A stretch of 64,000 nt of DNA from Deltaproteobacteria bacterium (GCA_022710585.1 JAKLGV010000004.1:1-64000), one strand, 5' to 3'. Numbered from the stretch's first letter, positions 41,732-50,792 are shown. The notes: generated by a model not told the origin, from the sequence alone. A program made the numbers and translations.

Positions 41732-42334
41732 ATGAAGAACCGGATTCATGTCTTCTTGAGTTTAATCATTCTTTTATGGCTGAACGGCTGCTGTGCGAAA
41801 AGCACGGTTGTCTTAATTCCCGATTTCGATGGCCATGTCGGTCAGGTGACTGTCGCGACGGAAGGCGGACAGAAGGTGCTGAACGAAGCCAATCAGGCTG
41901 TTGAGGTGATGAATAAAAAGGAAGCGCCGGGTAAAGTTGAAAGGCTCAGCTCCGAAGAAATCCGTTCAACTTTTTCCGAAGCGCTGGCTGCAAGGCCGGT
42001 GCCGCCGGTCATATTCACGCTTTATTTCCTTCCGGGTTCCAATGATCTGACCGAAGAATCGAAGGCCGTCCTGCCGGAAATTATTCGAGTCATGCAGAGC
42101 AGGCATTCCGACGATATTGTCATTTCAGGACATACCGACACCGTTGGAGAAAAGGACTTCAATTACCGGCTCGCTCTGGAGCGCTCGCAGACAGCGTCTC
42201 AGATTATGGTGGCCAAAGGCGCAGATCCATCTATTATCAAGGTGACTTCCCATGGGGAAGGAAATCCTCTGATTAGGACGGCCGATGAAGTCGCGGAACC
42301 GCGCAACCGGAGGGTCGAAGTCACCATTCGATAA
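41732..42334 (+). CDS. OmpA-family lipoprotein
   Basis: A 200-aa outer-membrane lipoprotein. The lipobox is LNGC at about residues 18-21. The C-terminal OmpA domain contains TLYFLPGSNDLTEES, ISGHTDTVGEKDFNYRLALERSQ and NRRVEVTI, the peptidoglycan-binding signature. GGGAGG precedes the ATG at 41732, so five in-frame upstream codons are excluded. Its position between the FecR protein and CHASE2 sensor suggests it links envelope state to the sensor. Confidence 0.85.
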   Translation: MKNRIHVFLSLIILLWLNGCCAKSTVVLIPDFDGHVGQVTVATEGGQKVLNEANQAVEVMNKKEAPGKVERLSSEEIRSTFSEALAARPVPPVIFTLYFLPGSNDLTEESKAVLPEIIRVMQSRHSDDIVISGHTDTVGEKDFNYRLALERSQTASQIMVAKGADPSIIKVTSHGEGNPLIRTADEVAEPRNRRVEVTIR

Positions 42335-42359
42335 TCAAAACGATTCGCGCTGATTATTC

Positions 42360-44438
42360 ATGAAAAAAGAATCGAATAAGAATCACATTTTCAACTCGAA
42401 AAATTGTATCGTAAGCGGCGGATCGGAGAGCCGCCGCATTCTTGTCTGGGGAATTCTGTTGACCCTGTGCTGCGCTGCTATCTTTATTCTCAAACCGGAT
42501 CTCATACAGCGTCTTGATTATATAAAATATGACCTGCTACTAAAACATTTTCCCAATAATCACGCCAGTCCCAAAATCGTCATTGTTGATCTGGATGAAA
42601 AAAGCCTGAATCGTTATGGTCAATGGCCGTGGCCCCGTTACCGCGTCGCCAGATTGCTGGACAATATCACAGCTATGAAGCCGTCCATTATCAGTCTTGA
42701 TATCGTGTTTGCCGAACCGGACAGGACATCCGCCGGACCTCTGATGAAAGACCTCGAAAACACATACAAGATTAAAATTGATATTGATCATTTGCCCGGA
42801 AAGCTGCGGGACAATGATCAGATTCTTGCTGAGGTCCTGGGCAGAGGTCCCTTTATCGTCGGTAATGTATTTCATTTCAACCAGATGAAGAAAAGCTCGG
42901 AACAATGTATTCTGCATCCCGTCAAGTTTTCTTACAAGCATAACGTGGAGGCAATTGAAGAAAGTACGGAGATTCCGCAAAGCACCGGCGTTTTATGCAA
43001 TTTAAATATGCTTGCGGAAAAGGCCGGTGCATCAGGTTTTTTCAACTTCAGTCCCGATGAGGATGGCGCGCTACGGCGTTTGCCCTTGCTGATTCAATAT
43101 GAAAAAAAGCTGTATCCCAGTCTGGCTCTTGCCACGGTTTTAAAGTTGAACCGGGAAGACCATATCATTTTGGAAAAAGACGGGGATGTCCTCCAATCGA
43201 TTCATTACAGGGGAAACTCTGTGCCAGTCGACCGGTACGGCCGGATGATGATTAAGTTTCGGGGGATGGAGCAAAAATATGAATACGTATCGGCCGCCGA
43301 TATTCTAGACGGCAATGTCTCGTCGGAACGCCTGGAGGGGCGGATCGTTTTTGTCGGCACCTCAGCCGTCGGCTTGAAAGAATTATTGACCACGCCTTTT
43401 GGGCCGGTATTTCCAGGCGTGGAAGTGCATGCGACGGTGGTCGATAATCTTCTGACCGGTGACTTCATTGCGGTGCCCGGCTGGTCCAACCTGATGGTTG
43501 TGTTGCTTATTCTTGTTTCAGGGGCGGTGATGAGTCTGTTGATCAGCTACAGAAACGCCGCCTTCTGTTTTTTAGCGATGCTGCTCTTTGTCGTTGGTTT
43601 ATGGTTCTCGACGCAGCAGATTTTTTATCGCACAGGTTTTTTTATCGCCACGGCATTTCCCATTGTGGCGCTTGTCTGTATCTACATTTTTCTAACCGTG
43701 ATAAGGTACAGGATTGAAGAAAAGAAGGTTCTCTCGGGTATGCGGGAACTCCTGCTTACCCAGGATATCACCATCGAGAGCCTGGCCAACCTGACCGAAC
43801 ACCGCCATCAGGAAACCGGGGGCCATATCAAGCGTACGCGAATGTACATTCATTTGCTTGCGAAGCGCATTCAGCATCAGAAAGAGTACAAAGAATTTCT
43901 CAGTGATCAAAACATCGATATGTTGTATAAGTCCGCGCCCCTGCATGACATCGGCAAGGTCGGTATTCCCGATAACATTTTGCTCAAGCCCGGCGCACTG
44001 ACGGAGCAAGAGTTTGAAATTATCAAGACACACACGACCAACGGCCGCAACCTGATCCATGCCTCCGTCCGTAAATTCGGCAAGATGTCATTTCTAACCA
44101 TCGCTGAAGAAATCGCCTGTTCCCACCACGAAAAATGGGATGGTTCAGGATACCCGCTGGGTCTCAAGGGAAATGATATCCCTATCAGCGGCAGACTGAT
44201 GGCGCTGGCCGATGTTTATGACGCGCTTATCAACAAGCGAGTTTATAAAGAAGCCTATCCGCATGATGTCGCTGTTGATACGATCAAGAAAGGAAGAGGG
44301 ACCCATTTTGATCCCGCCATGGTAGACGCATTCCTGGACATTCACGAACAGTTCAGAAACATCGCCCGCCAATTTGTCGATTCTGATGAGGAGCAGAAAG
44401 AGCGGGGAAGAGACCGTTCAACGGGACATTCAGTTTAG
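42360..44438 (+). CDS. CHASE2 sensor with HD-GYP c-di-GMP phosphodiesterase domain
   Basis: A 692-aa membrane sensor. After one N-terminal transmembrane helix (about 25-45) comes an extracytoplasmic CHASE2 domain (about 50-375; IVIVDLDEKSLNRYGQWPWPR). Three closely packed transmembrane helices (about 380-450) follow, then a cytoplasmic HD-GYP domain with LHDIGKVGIPD (H529, D530) and HHEKWDGSGYP (G597-Y598-P599). The intact HD and GYP motifs imply c-di-GMP hydrolysis. FecR/CHASE2 pairs are known, usually with adenylate cyclases, whereas here the output is HD-GYP. No clear ribosome-binding site is seen; it starts 25 bp after the OmpA stop. Confidence 0.85.
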   Translation: MKKESNKNHIFNSKNCIVSGGSESRRILVWGILLTLCCAAIFILKPDLIQRLDYIKYDLLLKHFPNNHASPKIVIVDLDEKSLNRYGQWPWPRYRVARLLDNITAMKPSIISLDIVFAEPDRTSAGPLMKDLENTYKIKIDIDHLPGKLRDNDQILAEVLGRGPFIVGNVFHFNQMKKSSEQCILHPVKFSYKHNVEAIEESTEIPQSTGVLCNLNMLAEKAGASGFFNFSPDEDGALRRLPLLIQYEKKLYPSLALATVLKLNREDHIILEKDGDVLQSIHYRGNSVPVDRYGRMMIKFRGMEQKYEYVSAADILDGNVSSERLEGRIVFVGTSAVGLKELLTTPFGPVFPGVEVHATVVDNLLTGDFIAVPGWSNLMVVLLILVSGAVMSLLISYRNAAFCFLAMLLFVVGLWFSTQQIFYRTGFFIATAFPIVALVCIYIFLTVIRYRIEEKKVLSGMRELLLTQDITIESLANLTEHRHQETGGHIKRTRMYIHLLAKRIQHQKEYKEFLSDQNIDMLYKSAPLHDIGKVGIPDNILLKPGALTEQEFEIIKTHTTNGRNLIHASVRKFGKMSFLTIAEEIACSHHEKWDGSGYPLGLKGNDIPISGRLMALADVYDALINKRVYKEAYPHDVAVDTIKKGRGTHFDPAMVDAFLDIHEQFRNIARQFVDSDEEQKERGRDRSTGHSV

Positions 44439-44466
44439 TCAGTTTAGGAAGAGATGAAATAAAAAA

Positions 44467-44496
44467 CCCCCTCAAGTCATCCAGACCTTGAGGGGG
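44467..44496 (-). terminator. Intrinsic terminator, CCCTCAAG-type palindrome copy 1
   Basis: CCCCCTCAAG (44467-44476) and CTTGAGGGGG (44487-44496) form a 10-bp stem with a 10-nt loop. Read on the minus strand the stem is followed by a run of T (complement of 44461-44466), so it should terminate the small membrane-protein gene. On the plus strand it lies 28 bp past the HD-GYP stop but lacks a U-run. Confidence 0.75.
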
Positions 44497-44577
44497 TGAA
44501 CCTATATCGACAGATCATGTTTTTTATCGTTTGCGCAGCCGTTAACCAGTTACCTGTTGTCTATCTGTTGCCATACT

Positions 44578-44853
44578 TTAGCTGACCAATGTTTTTACCG
44601 CGTTAATAACCGGATTGGTGAAAAGAGCCATCAGAATTGTGTAGAGAGCGAACACACCAACCACCTCGCCGACATACATCTTTTCATACTTACGTTTCAG
44701 AGAAACCATAATCAACCCGCCAACGATCAGGCATCCCAACTGGAAGAAGGGGAAGTTGGCGGCTCCTGTTGCCGCGTATTCAGCAAAGCTGAAAGTTGCC
44801 GTTAAAAGAACTACCGCTGCCGCTACGATTGTTGTTGCCACTGTCTTTTTCAT
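44578..44853 (-). CDS. Small exported or membrane protein of unknown function
   Basis: A 91-aa protein with a signal-like N terminus (residues 1-24, ending SFA-EY), followed by two hydrophobic segments (FFQLGCLIVGGLIMVSL and VVGVFALYTILMALF) that could be transmembrane helices with a short basic loop between them. No family is recognised. GGAGG is well placed ahead of the ATG, and a terminator follows, so it is a monocistronic unit. A near-consensus sigma54 promoter lies 48-63 bp upstream of the ATG. Confidence 0.65.
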   Translation of the reverse strand: MKKTVATTIVAAAVVLLTATFSFAEYAATGAANFPFFQLGCLIVGGLIMVSLKRKYEKMYVGEVVGVFALYTILMALFTNPVINAVKTLVS

Positions 44854-44900
44854 GATCTGTTACCTCCTGGGGTAATTTGTTTTATTTGCCTTTATATTAA

Positions 44901-44916
44901 TGAAAATAGCGTGCCA
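44901..44916 (-). promoter_or_regulatory. Sigma54-like promoter of the small membrane-protein gene
   Basis: On the minus strand the sequence is TGGCACGCTATTTTCA. The -24 block TGGCACG is a full match and spacing is correct, but the -12 block reads TTTCA instead of TTGCA, with the usually invariant G changed. RNA would begin near 44890, leaving about 36 nt to the ATG with its GGAGG. No activator gene is adjacent. Confidence 0.4.
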
Positions 44917-44987
44917 GATTTTTAAATGGATTGGGGAAATTCTCTAACTAATTAATATATAAAATGAATTATTGATGGAGGCCTTTG

Positions 44988-45032
44988 ATGATTAACATTT
45001 TAAATGTCTTAAGATTGCTATTTTTTGAATGA
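44988..45032 (+). CDS. Possible 14-aa micropeptide
   Basis: GGAGG lies 6 nt before an ATG that opens 14 codons (MINILNVLRLLFFE). The peptide is hydrophobic. It might be a leader peptide ahead of the DTW gene, or chance. The ribosome-binding site is the main support. Confidence 0.25.
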   Translation: MINILNVLRLLFFE

Positions 45033-45163
45033 AATGTTTAAACCGGTTGAACAATATATGAAAAGACACTCGTCCTGGAGATGTTGGCATTATGGATTCA
45101 TCAGAAGGAAATATCTATGAAAGCTGCCTTGGCATCTATATTATTAATGAAAGGTTATAAAAA

Positions 45164-45757
45164 ATGCGCTCATCGAGGCCGCGCGATAACAGCACGCACT
45201 GCTTCCGCTGTTACATGCGCAGGGAAGTTTGTATCTGCCCGATTCTGCCCAAGGTAGCGACTCGGACGGAAATTCTGATTTTGCGGCATATCTGGGAAGC
45301 AGAAAGGCCGAGCAACACAGGCAGACTGGTTGCTCTGGCGATGCCAAATGCGAAAATTATACCGTGCGGCGGAGGGGATCGGATCGGTCTTGCCCCACTT
45401 GATGATGCCCTGCTGCGGACACCCGGCACCTGGCTTCTTTGGCCGGACGGCACCGGTGTCCAAGCGACTTTTCCGCCACCGGAACGAATCGTGGTTCTGG
45501 ACGCGACGTGGCAGCAGGCTCGCCGGTTGTATAGCCGAACACCGGCGCTCCAGGTAATGCCCAGGTTTGTGCTGCCCGTTCCGGACAAGGAAAGAAAGCG
45601 GCTGCGTGAACCGCATAGATCAGATGGAATGTCCACCGTTGAGGCGGTAGCGGTTGCCGTTGCGATACTGGAAGGAAAAGAAGTGGCGGAGCCCCTGGAG
45701 AGACTTTACGATGAAGTGGTTCACCGCACAAACAGCTTACGCTGGGGAATCAAATAG
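45164..45757 (+). CDS. DTW-domain tRNA-uridine aminocarboxypropyltransferase
   Basis: A 197-aa DTW-domain protein, of the TapT/TuaA class that adds the 3-amino-3-carboxypropyl group to tRNA uridine (acp3U). CFRCYMRREVCICP at the N terminus provides the zinc-binding cysteines, LVLDATWQQARRLY-type residues VVLDATWQQ (about 114-122) hold the DTW motif, and EPHRSDGMSTVEAVA is the conserved C-terminal segment. AAAGG sits about 9 nt upstream of the start. Confidence 0.85.
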   Translation: MRSSRPRDNSTHCFRCYMRREVCICPILPKVATRTEILILRHIWEAERPSNTGRLVALAMPNAKIIPCGGGDRIGLAPLDDALLRTPGTWLLWPDGTGVQATFPPPERIVVLDATWQQARRLYSRTPALQVMPRFVLPVPDKERKRLREPHRSDGMSTVEAVAVAVAILEGKEVAEPLERLYDEVVHRTNSLRWGIK

Positions 45758-46085
45758 TCCTGATATACCCCAGAGCTTCATTATTTTTGATTATTTAGAT
45801 TTTCTAGTATCTTAGCTATTATTCTTCAATTAATGTTTCAATTTATTTACGCCGGTTTCTGCTCGATGAATATATAATGATATAAATATATCATTATTAT
45901 CTCTTTATGTTTAAAGAACTTCTCAAATCCTGAATTGGTTGTCCAAAATCTTTTCATTCCAAATCGGGTTTTGGATGATGTCCGAATAACCCCCTTATTA
46001 ATGATGACAATTCTCTGGTTTTGGGTTAATAAGCTTGATCTTGATTCGGGCATCTAATCTCTGGTCTTGAGTGTTCTTAAAGGTA
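45758..46085. other. Intergenic region before the MFS transporter gene
   Basis: A 328-bp AT-rich space. It contains an 8-bp inverted repeat, CTTATTAA (45994-46001) and TTAATAAG (46026-46033), about 55 bp before the MFS start, which could be an operator. A 68-codon minus-strand frame (45847-46053) has no ribosome-binding site and no protein-like features. Confidence 0.35.
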
Positions 46086-47252
46086 ATGATGATCAGTCGG
46101 GCAAAAATCTTATTTTATTTCATTGAATTCATTAATTGCTACGCGGCCGTTTACTATTCTAATTTTGTCTTTTTTTATCTCAAGAATACATTCGGTTTCG
46201 GCGAGGCGGAAAATCTGTCAACAGCGGCGCTGGGCGGCTTTGTCTATATCATCGCGTCCTGGCAGGGCGGTAAACTAGCACAGCGCTATGGCGCCATCAA
46301 ACTGCTTTGTATAGGCGCCTGCGGTGTAGTCTTATCGATGGTTATCGGCATGCTGCTTTCTTCACCGGCGGAACAAATCCTGGTGTATTGTCTGTGGACG
46401 GTGGGCATTTGTCTAATGTGGCCGGCCCTGGAAATTCTGGTCAGTGAAAGGGCTGGGAAGTCGCTGCCGAAAATGGTCGGCATTTATAATGTGACCTGGG
46501 CTGTCGGCGGTTCAATCAGCTATTTTACCGCAGGGATGCTCATTGAAAAATTCGGCATGGCCAGTTTGTTCTGGATTCCCCTCGGTCTTACGCTTATTCA
46601 ACTGGCGTTTATGCCTCTGGCCACGAGATGGCTCAAACGGGAAAATAATTGCAGTACTCTTGAAGAGTCCTTAACATCAGAATTTGCCCACCCCGAGACC
46701 AGGCAGTTTATACGGATGGCCTGGATTGCGAATCCTTTTTCGTATGTGGCGATTAACACGGTCATCCCTTTGATTCCCTCTCTTGCCGACAAGCTTTCAC
46801 TTTCCACGGCCATGGCGGGCATCGTCTGTTCCGTCTGGATGTTTGCCCGGATGACTGCATTTGTCATCTTCTGGCAATGGACGGGCTGGCATTACCGTTT
46901 CCACGGGCTGGCCGGTTCGTTTTTGATCATGATCGTCAGTTTCTTTGGAATCCTGATGGCGTCGTCAGTCGGCTTTCTCATAGCCGCGCAGGTTGGATTC
47001 GGACTGTCGATAGGACTCATTTATTTCTCATCCCTCTATTACTCTATGAATGTAACGGAGAATCAGGGCGCCAACGCCGGTTTTCATGAAGCTATGATCG
47101 GCGCCGGTCAATTCATCGGTCCAGCGGTTGGCGCTGCCGCTCTTTATCTCGTTCCTGCCGCCGCTGGCATCGGTGCCTGGTCAGTGGGCGGCGTGCTGTG
47201 CGTCGGATTTTCCAGTCTGTTGCTGGTGAGACATTACGGGAGAAGGTCCTAG
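46086..47252 (+). CDS. MFS transporter
   Basis: A 388-aa major facilitator with about 12 hydrophobic helices. The loop after helix 2 contains GGKLAQRYGAIKLL, which fits the G-x-L-x-D-R-x-G-x-R type signature. The central loop is short and charged (KRENNCSTLEESLTSEF). The substrate is not predictable. AAAGG lies just ahead of ATG 46086 (an ATG at 46089 is possible). No partner gene adjoins it. Confidence 0.8.
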   Translation: MMISRAKILFYFIEFINCYAAVYYSNFVFFYLKNTFGFGEAENLSTAALGGFVYIIASWQGGKLAQRYGAIKLLCIGACGVVLSMVIGMLLSSPAEQILVYCLWTVGICLMWPALEILVSERAGKSLPKMVGIYNVTWAVGGSISYFTAGMLIEKFGMASLFWIPLGLTLIQLAFMPLATRWLKRENNCSTLEESLTSEFAHPETRQFIRMAWIANPFSYVAINTVIPLIPSLADKLSLSTAMAGIVCSVWMFARMTAFVIFWQWTGWHYRFHGLAGSFLIMIVSFFGILMASSVGFLIAAQVGFGLSIGLIYFSSLYYSMNVTENQGANAGFHEAMIGAGQFIGPAVGAAALYLVPAAAGIGAWSVGGVLCVGFSSLLLVRHYGRRS

Positions 47253-47368
47253 AAGGAAACGGCATCCGTAAACGGGCTGTTGACCAAATTTCATCAAAAA
47301 AACAATGAACTTTAATCTGTTTTTTAGTATAAGCGCGCAGAACTTCTGACCACGATACGGAAAAAAAT

Positions 47369-48256
47369 ATGAGAACTTATGACATTATAGAACTGATCGG
47401 CAATACGCCTCTAATCAAACTGAGAAACGAAAACATTATCGCCAAAGCTGAATTCCTGAATCCCGGCGGCAGCATCAAAGACCGCGTCGCGCTCGCGATG
47501 ATCGAAGCGGCTGAACGCGAGGGAATCCTCAAGCCGGGAATGAAAATTGTTGAGCCGACATCCGGCAATACGGGCATCGGCATCACCCTGGTCGGCGTCG
47601 CGAAAGGCTACGAGGTATTCATCGTGATGCCCGAAGGTATGAGCGAAGAGAGAAAAAACATCATCAAAGTTCTGGGCGGAAATCTTGTGCTGACGCCGGA
47701 CAGCGAAAGCATTGCCGGCGCGGTGCGAAAAGCGGAAGAACTGGTTGAACAATATAACGGATATATGCCGAATCAATTTAGAAATCCCACCAACGCGCGG
47801 GCCCACTATGAACAGACGGCGCAGGAACTCTGGAGGCAGGCAGGACAGAAAATTGATGCCTTTGTCTCCGGCATCGGCAGTGGCGGCACCATTCAGGGCG
47901 TGGGCACTTTTCTGAAGGAAAAAAATCCGGCCGTCAAAATAATCGCGGTTGAACCTAAAAACGTATCGGCTCTTCTCGGACACGAACCGGGGCTGCATCA
48001 GATTCAGGGAATCGGCGATGGATTCATTCCTGACATTCTGGACGTGTCGCTCATTGACAGCATCATCGAAGTGACCGATGACGACGCCATTGCGACAACG
48101 CGCGAACTGGCCCTGACCAATTCTCTTTTATGTGGGACCTCCTCCGGGGCCAACATCTGGGCCGCCAGACAGACCGCCAAACAACATCCGGAATGGGTGA
48201 TTGCCACTGTGCTTCCCGACCGGGCGGAGCGGTATTTCAGCACCGGCCTGCTCTAA
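47369..48256 (+). CDS. cysK: Cysteine synthase (O-acetylserine sulfhydrylase)
   Basis: A 295-aa PLP enzyme of the CysK/CysM family. The PLP lysine is in GGSIKDRVALAMIE (about residues 32-45), the substrate-binding loop is PTSGNTGIGI, GIGSGGTIQGVG binds phosphate and CGTSSGAN holds the PLP-nitrogen Ser. It makes cysteine from O-acetylserine and sulfide. The length is typical. The gene stands alone, followed by a palindrome at 48284-48315. Confidence 0.9.
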   Translation: MRTYDIIELIGNTPLIKLRNENIIAKAEFLNPGGSIKDRVALAMIEAAEREGILKPGMKIVEPTSGNTGIGITLVGVAKGYEVFIVMPEGMSEERKNIIKVLGGNLVLTPDSESIAGAVRKAEELVEQYNGYMPNQFRNPTNARAHYEQTAQELWRQAGQKIDAFVSGIGSGGTIQGVGTFLKEKNPAVKIIAVEPKNVSALLGHEPGLHQIQGIGDGFIPDILDVSLIDSIIEVTDDDAIATTRELALTNSLLCGTSSGANIWAARQTAKQHPEWVIATVLPDRAERYFSTGLL

Positions 48257-48283
48257 CCGGAACAAATCCTCGAAAAAACGAAT

Positions 48284-48315
48284 CATCCCTCAAGACATTC
48301 ATGTCTTGAGGGATG
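48284..48315 (-). terminator. 15-bp-stem palindrome, CCCTCAAG-type copy 2
   Basis: CATCCCTCAAGACAT (48284-48298) and its exact complement (48301-48315) enclose a 2-nt centre. Its core CCCTCAAG...CTTGAGGG and the flanking TGAACCT are shared with the palindrome at 44467-44496. On the minus strand a T-run follows five bases after the stem, so it could terminate the membrane-protein gene at 48355-48846. It also ends the cysK region. Confidence 0.65.
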
Positions 48316-48354
48316 AACCTGTCTAAGCAAACGATGAAGTCACCAGCATTCTGA

Positions 48355-48846
48355 TTATTCTTTGAGAATCGCGGCAACCAGTCGGTTTATTCCCAAAATC
48401 CCCAGGATGAAGATGCCGCCGACAACAAGTTCAATCCCCATCCAGACGTAAGGAGATACTTTGGCGGTGGGCAGGGCGAGAGAGGCGACAAGGAAAAACA
48501 TAAACGCGTAACTGTTGAAGACATAAGGAATGGCGTCTTTCAACAGAACAATGGAATAGACAAAAAGGCCGATGAAGAGAAGCTTGGACGGTTCATGTCC
48601 GATAACCGGCTGAAGGATTTCAATAAACTTTCCGCAAAGTAAAACGCAGGCAATGCCCGCCAGGCCGCCGATGAGAATGGGCAGCGCCTGTTTTATGTTT
48701 TCGTGAATCACAAAAAAGAAAATCATCACCATAAAGGCCGGCCAGGCGGGGAGAGACAAACGCGCCAGGATGATTTCAAACAGGATGACAAAAGCCACCA
48801 ACAGAAATCCGAAAAGCAAACCTTTTTTCGTCAGAACTTTTTCCAT
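48355..48846 (-). CDS. Small integral membrane protein, DUF1097-like
   Basis: A 163-aa protein with about five transmembrane helices (for example LLFGFLLVAFVILFEIILA, ALPILIGGLAGIACVLLCG and GIELVVGGIFILGILGI). The layout and length resemble the DUF1097 family, but I cannot confirm it. No enzymatic motif is seen. The ribosome-binding site is weak (GGTGA). It is monocistronic. Confidence 0.6.
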   Translation of the reverse strand: MEKVLTKKGLLFGFLLVAFVILFEIILARLSLPAWPAFMVMIFFFVIHENIKQALPILIGGLAGIACVLLCGKFIEILQPVIGHEPSKLLFIGLFVYSIVLLKDAIPYVFNSYAFMFFLVASLALPTAKVSPYVWMGIELVVGGIFILGILGINRLVAAILKE

Positions 48847-48964
48847 GGATTCACCAAAGCCGCACGCAGAATAAGAGATTACTCCATTGCTGTCAAGCAG
48901 AAGTCATAAAAAAACTGCTGACCTGATCACTGACATATGTTAAAAGAAATACCGGCAGGTCTCC

Positions 48965-50764
48965 ATGAAGAAAAAATATCAATGTGTGATCATCGTATTG
49001 CTGGTCGTTTCGTCTTTTGTCGCCTTCAGTCCTATCGCGGCAAATGAATTCATCAATTTTGATGACAACGGATACATTACTGAAAATATCCAGGTGCAGC
49101 AGGGCATCCATTTACAGACCATCCATTGGGCGTTGACCACGACTCATTTCGGCTGTTGGAATCCACTGACCTGGATTTCTCATATGCTGGACTGGCGTTT
49201 ATTCGGGGCGAATGCTTCGGGACACCACTTGGTCAGTCTCATCCTTCACATCGGCAGCGTCATATTTTTATTTCTCTTTTTATATAAAACAACCGGCAAT
49301 TTCTGGCCGTGCTTTTTTGCCTCGGCGCTCTTCTCTCTGCATCCGCTGCGCGTGGAATCGGTGGCCTGGGCGTCGGAACGCAAAGATGTTTTAAATCTTT
49401 TCTTCACGGTTTTGTGTTTTTACGCCTACGCTTTCTACGCGCGGGAGAAGAAGCTATCACAATACGCTTTATCGCTGATGATTTTTATTCTGGCAGTGAT
49501 GTCCAAACCGATGGCCGTCACCATTCCGTTTGTTCTTTTGCTGCTGGATTACTGGCCGCTGAATCGCTGGCAGCAAAAATATGGCGATAAGACTGAAGCG
49601 GGTTTTCAATCGGCGGTAAAACTGGTCGGAGAAAAAATCCCTTTTTTCTGTGTGAGCATTGCCGCCAGTGCCACCGCTGTCTGGGCGCAGTCCAAGGAAG
49701 GAACGGTAGCGTCTCTGGATTATGTCCCTGTTATGATTCGCGCGTCCAATGCGATTGTGGCCTACGCCACCTATCTGGCCAAGATCTTCTGGCCCGACAA
49801 TCTGGCTGTCTTTTATCCTTATGAACCTGTGCTGCCGCTGTGGAAAATTCTAAGTTCCGCCGCCGTTATTTTGTTCATCACGCTGATTGCTATTTATTCT
49901 GTCAGAAAAAGACCTTATCTCTTCACCGGCTGGTTTATTTATCTGGGCACACTTGTGCCGGTTATCGGTCTGGTGCAGGTCGGCTCGCAGGCTCTGGCGG
50001 ATCGATATACGTATTTGCCTTCTGTCGGCATTGCGCTAGCGCTCGCCTGGGGCATCCCGTCATGGATCGAAAACAAAAAATTGAGGCGAAATATTCTGGC
50101 TCCGGCCGCGATCATCTTTCTTTGTCTGATGATGCTGCTCACGTGGCACCAGTGCCACTACTGGAAGAACAGCGTGTCGGTTTTCAGCCACTCCCTGAGG
50201 GTAACCAAAAACAACGCGTTGGCCAACAATCAATTGGGTCTGGCTCTGTATGAAAAGGGCAGGGATCGTGAGGCTCTTCATCATTTCGATCAGGCAATCC
50301 TGCTGCAGCCGAAAGAGGATAGCGCTCATAACAATCGGGGAGCCATTTATCTGAAATACGGCATGCTGAGGGAAGCGTTCGATGATTTCAGTAAAGCGAT
50401 TGCTATCAACCCCGGTTATGTGAAGGCCTACAACAACCGGGCGAATCTCTATATGAAAACGGGTCAGCATCAGTTGGCGCTGAACGACTTAAACGAAGCC
50501 ATCCGGATTAAGCCGGATTATATCCTGGGCCGTTTTAACCGGGGTGTTCTGTCGGCCAGGTTGGGGGATTATCAAAAGTCCATCAGTGATTTTAATATTG
50601 TTATCGTACTGAACCCGAATCATGGGGTTGCCTATGTAAACAGAGCGTCCTTATATTTAAATACGGGGAATATAAAAGCGGGATGCTCTGACGCGCAAAA
50701 AGCCTGTGCTCTGGGGCATTGCGAGGTATGGGAGGCCGCCGGAGCCCGCGGATCTTGTCGATGA
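48965..50764 (+). CDS. Membrane O-mannosyltransferase-like protein with C-terminal TPR repeats
   Basis: A 599-aa protein with about 10 transmembrane helices in residues 1-410 and at least four TPR repeats from about 420 to 590 (ALANNQLGLALYEKGRDREAL, AHNNRGAIYLKYG, AYNNRANLYMKTG). The segment NFDDNGYITEN (about 28-38) carries the acidic motif of the TMTC/GT-C glycosyltransferases. Bacterial members are thought to glycosylate surface proteins from lipid-linked sugars. AGG lies upstream of the start. It begins a four-gene envelope cluster ending at 54527. Confidence 0.75.
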   Translation: MKKKYQCVIIVLLVVSSFVAFSPIAANEFINFDDNGYITENIQVQQGIHLQTIHWALTTTHFGCWNPLTWISHMLDWRLFGANASGHHLVSLILHIGSVIFLFLFLYKTTGNFWPCFFASALFSLHPLRVESVAWASERKDVLNLFFTVLCFYAYAFYAREKKLSQYALSLMIFILAVMSKPMAVTIPFVLLLLDYWPLNRWQQKYGDKTEAGFQSAVKLVGEKIPFFCVSIAASATAVWAQSKEGTVASLDYVPVMIRASNAIVAYATYLAKIFWPDNLAVFYPYEPVLPLWKILSSAAVILFITLIAIYSVRKRPYLFTGWFIYLGTLVPVIGLVQVGSQALADRYTYLPSVGIALALAWGIPSWIENKKLRRNILAPAAIIFLCLMMLLTWHQCHYWKNSVSVFSHSLRVTKNNALANNQLGLALYEKGRDREALHHFDQAILLQPKEDSAHNNRGAIYLKYGMLREAFDDFSKAIAINPGYVKAYNNRANLYMKTGQHQLALNDLNEAIRIKPDYILGRFNRGVLSARLGDYQKSISDFNIVIVLNPNHGVAYVNRASLYLNTGNIKAGCSDAQKACALGHCEVWEAAGARGSCR

Positions 50765-50792
50765 AACGCGCCATGAAAGGAGTGTCATCAAA

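Larger units (their letters stand above)
44854..45163. other. Intergenic region between the small membrane-protein and DTW genes
   Basis: This 310-bp AT-rich space holds the sigma54-like promoter (44901-44916) and a 14-codon micro-ORF with a good ribosome-binding site (44988-45032). A second open stretch starting near 45117 has a GAAGGA signal but overlaps the DTW gene in another frame. Nothing else recognisable is present. Confidence 0.4.

Noticed and set aside
45847..46053. A 68-codon minus-strand frame between the DTW and MFS genes
   Set aside because: No ribosome-binding site and no protein-like composition.
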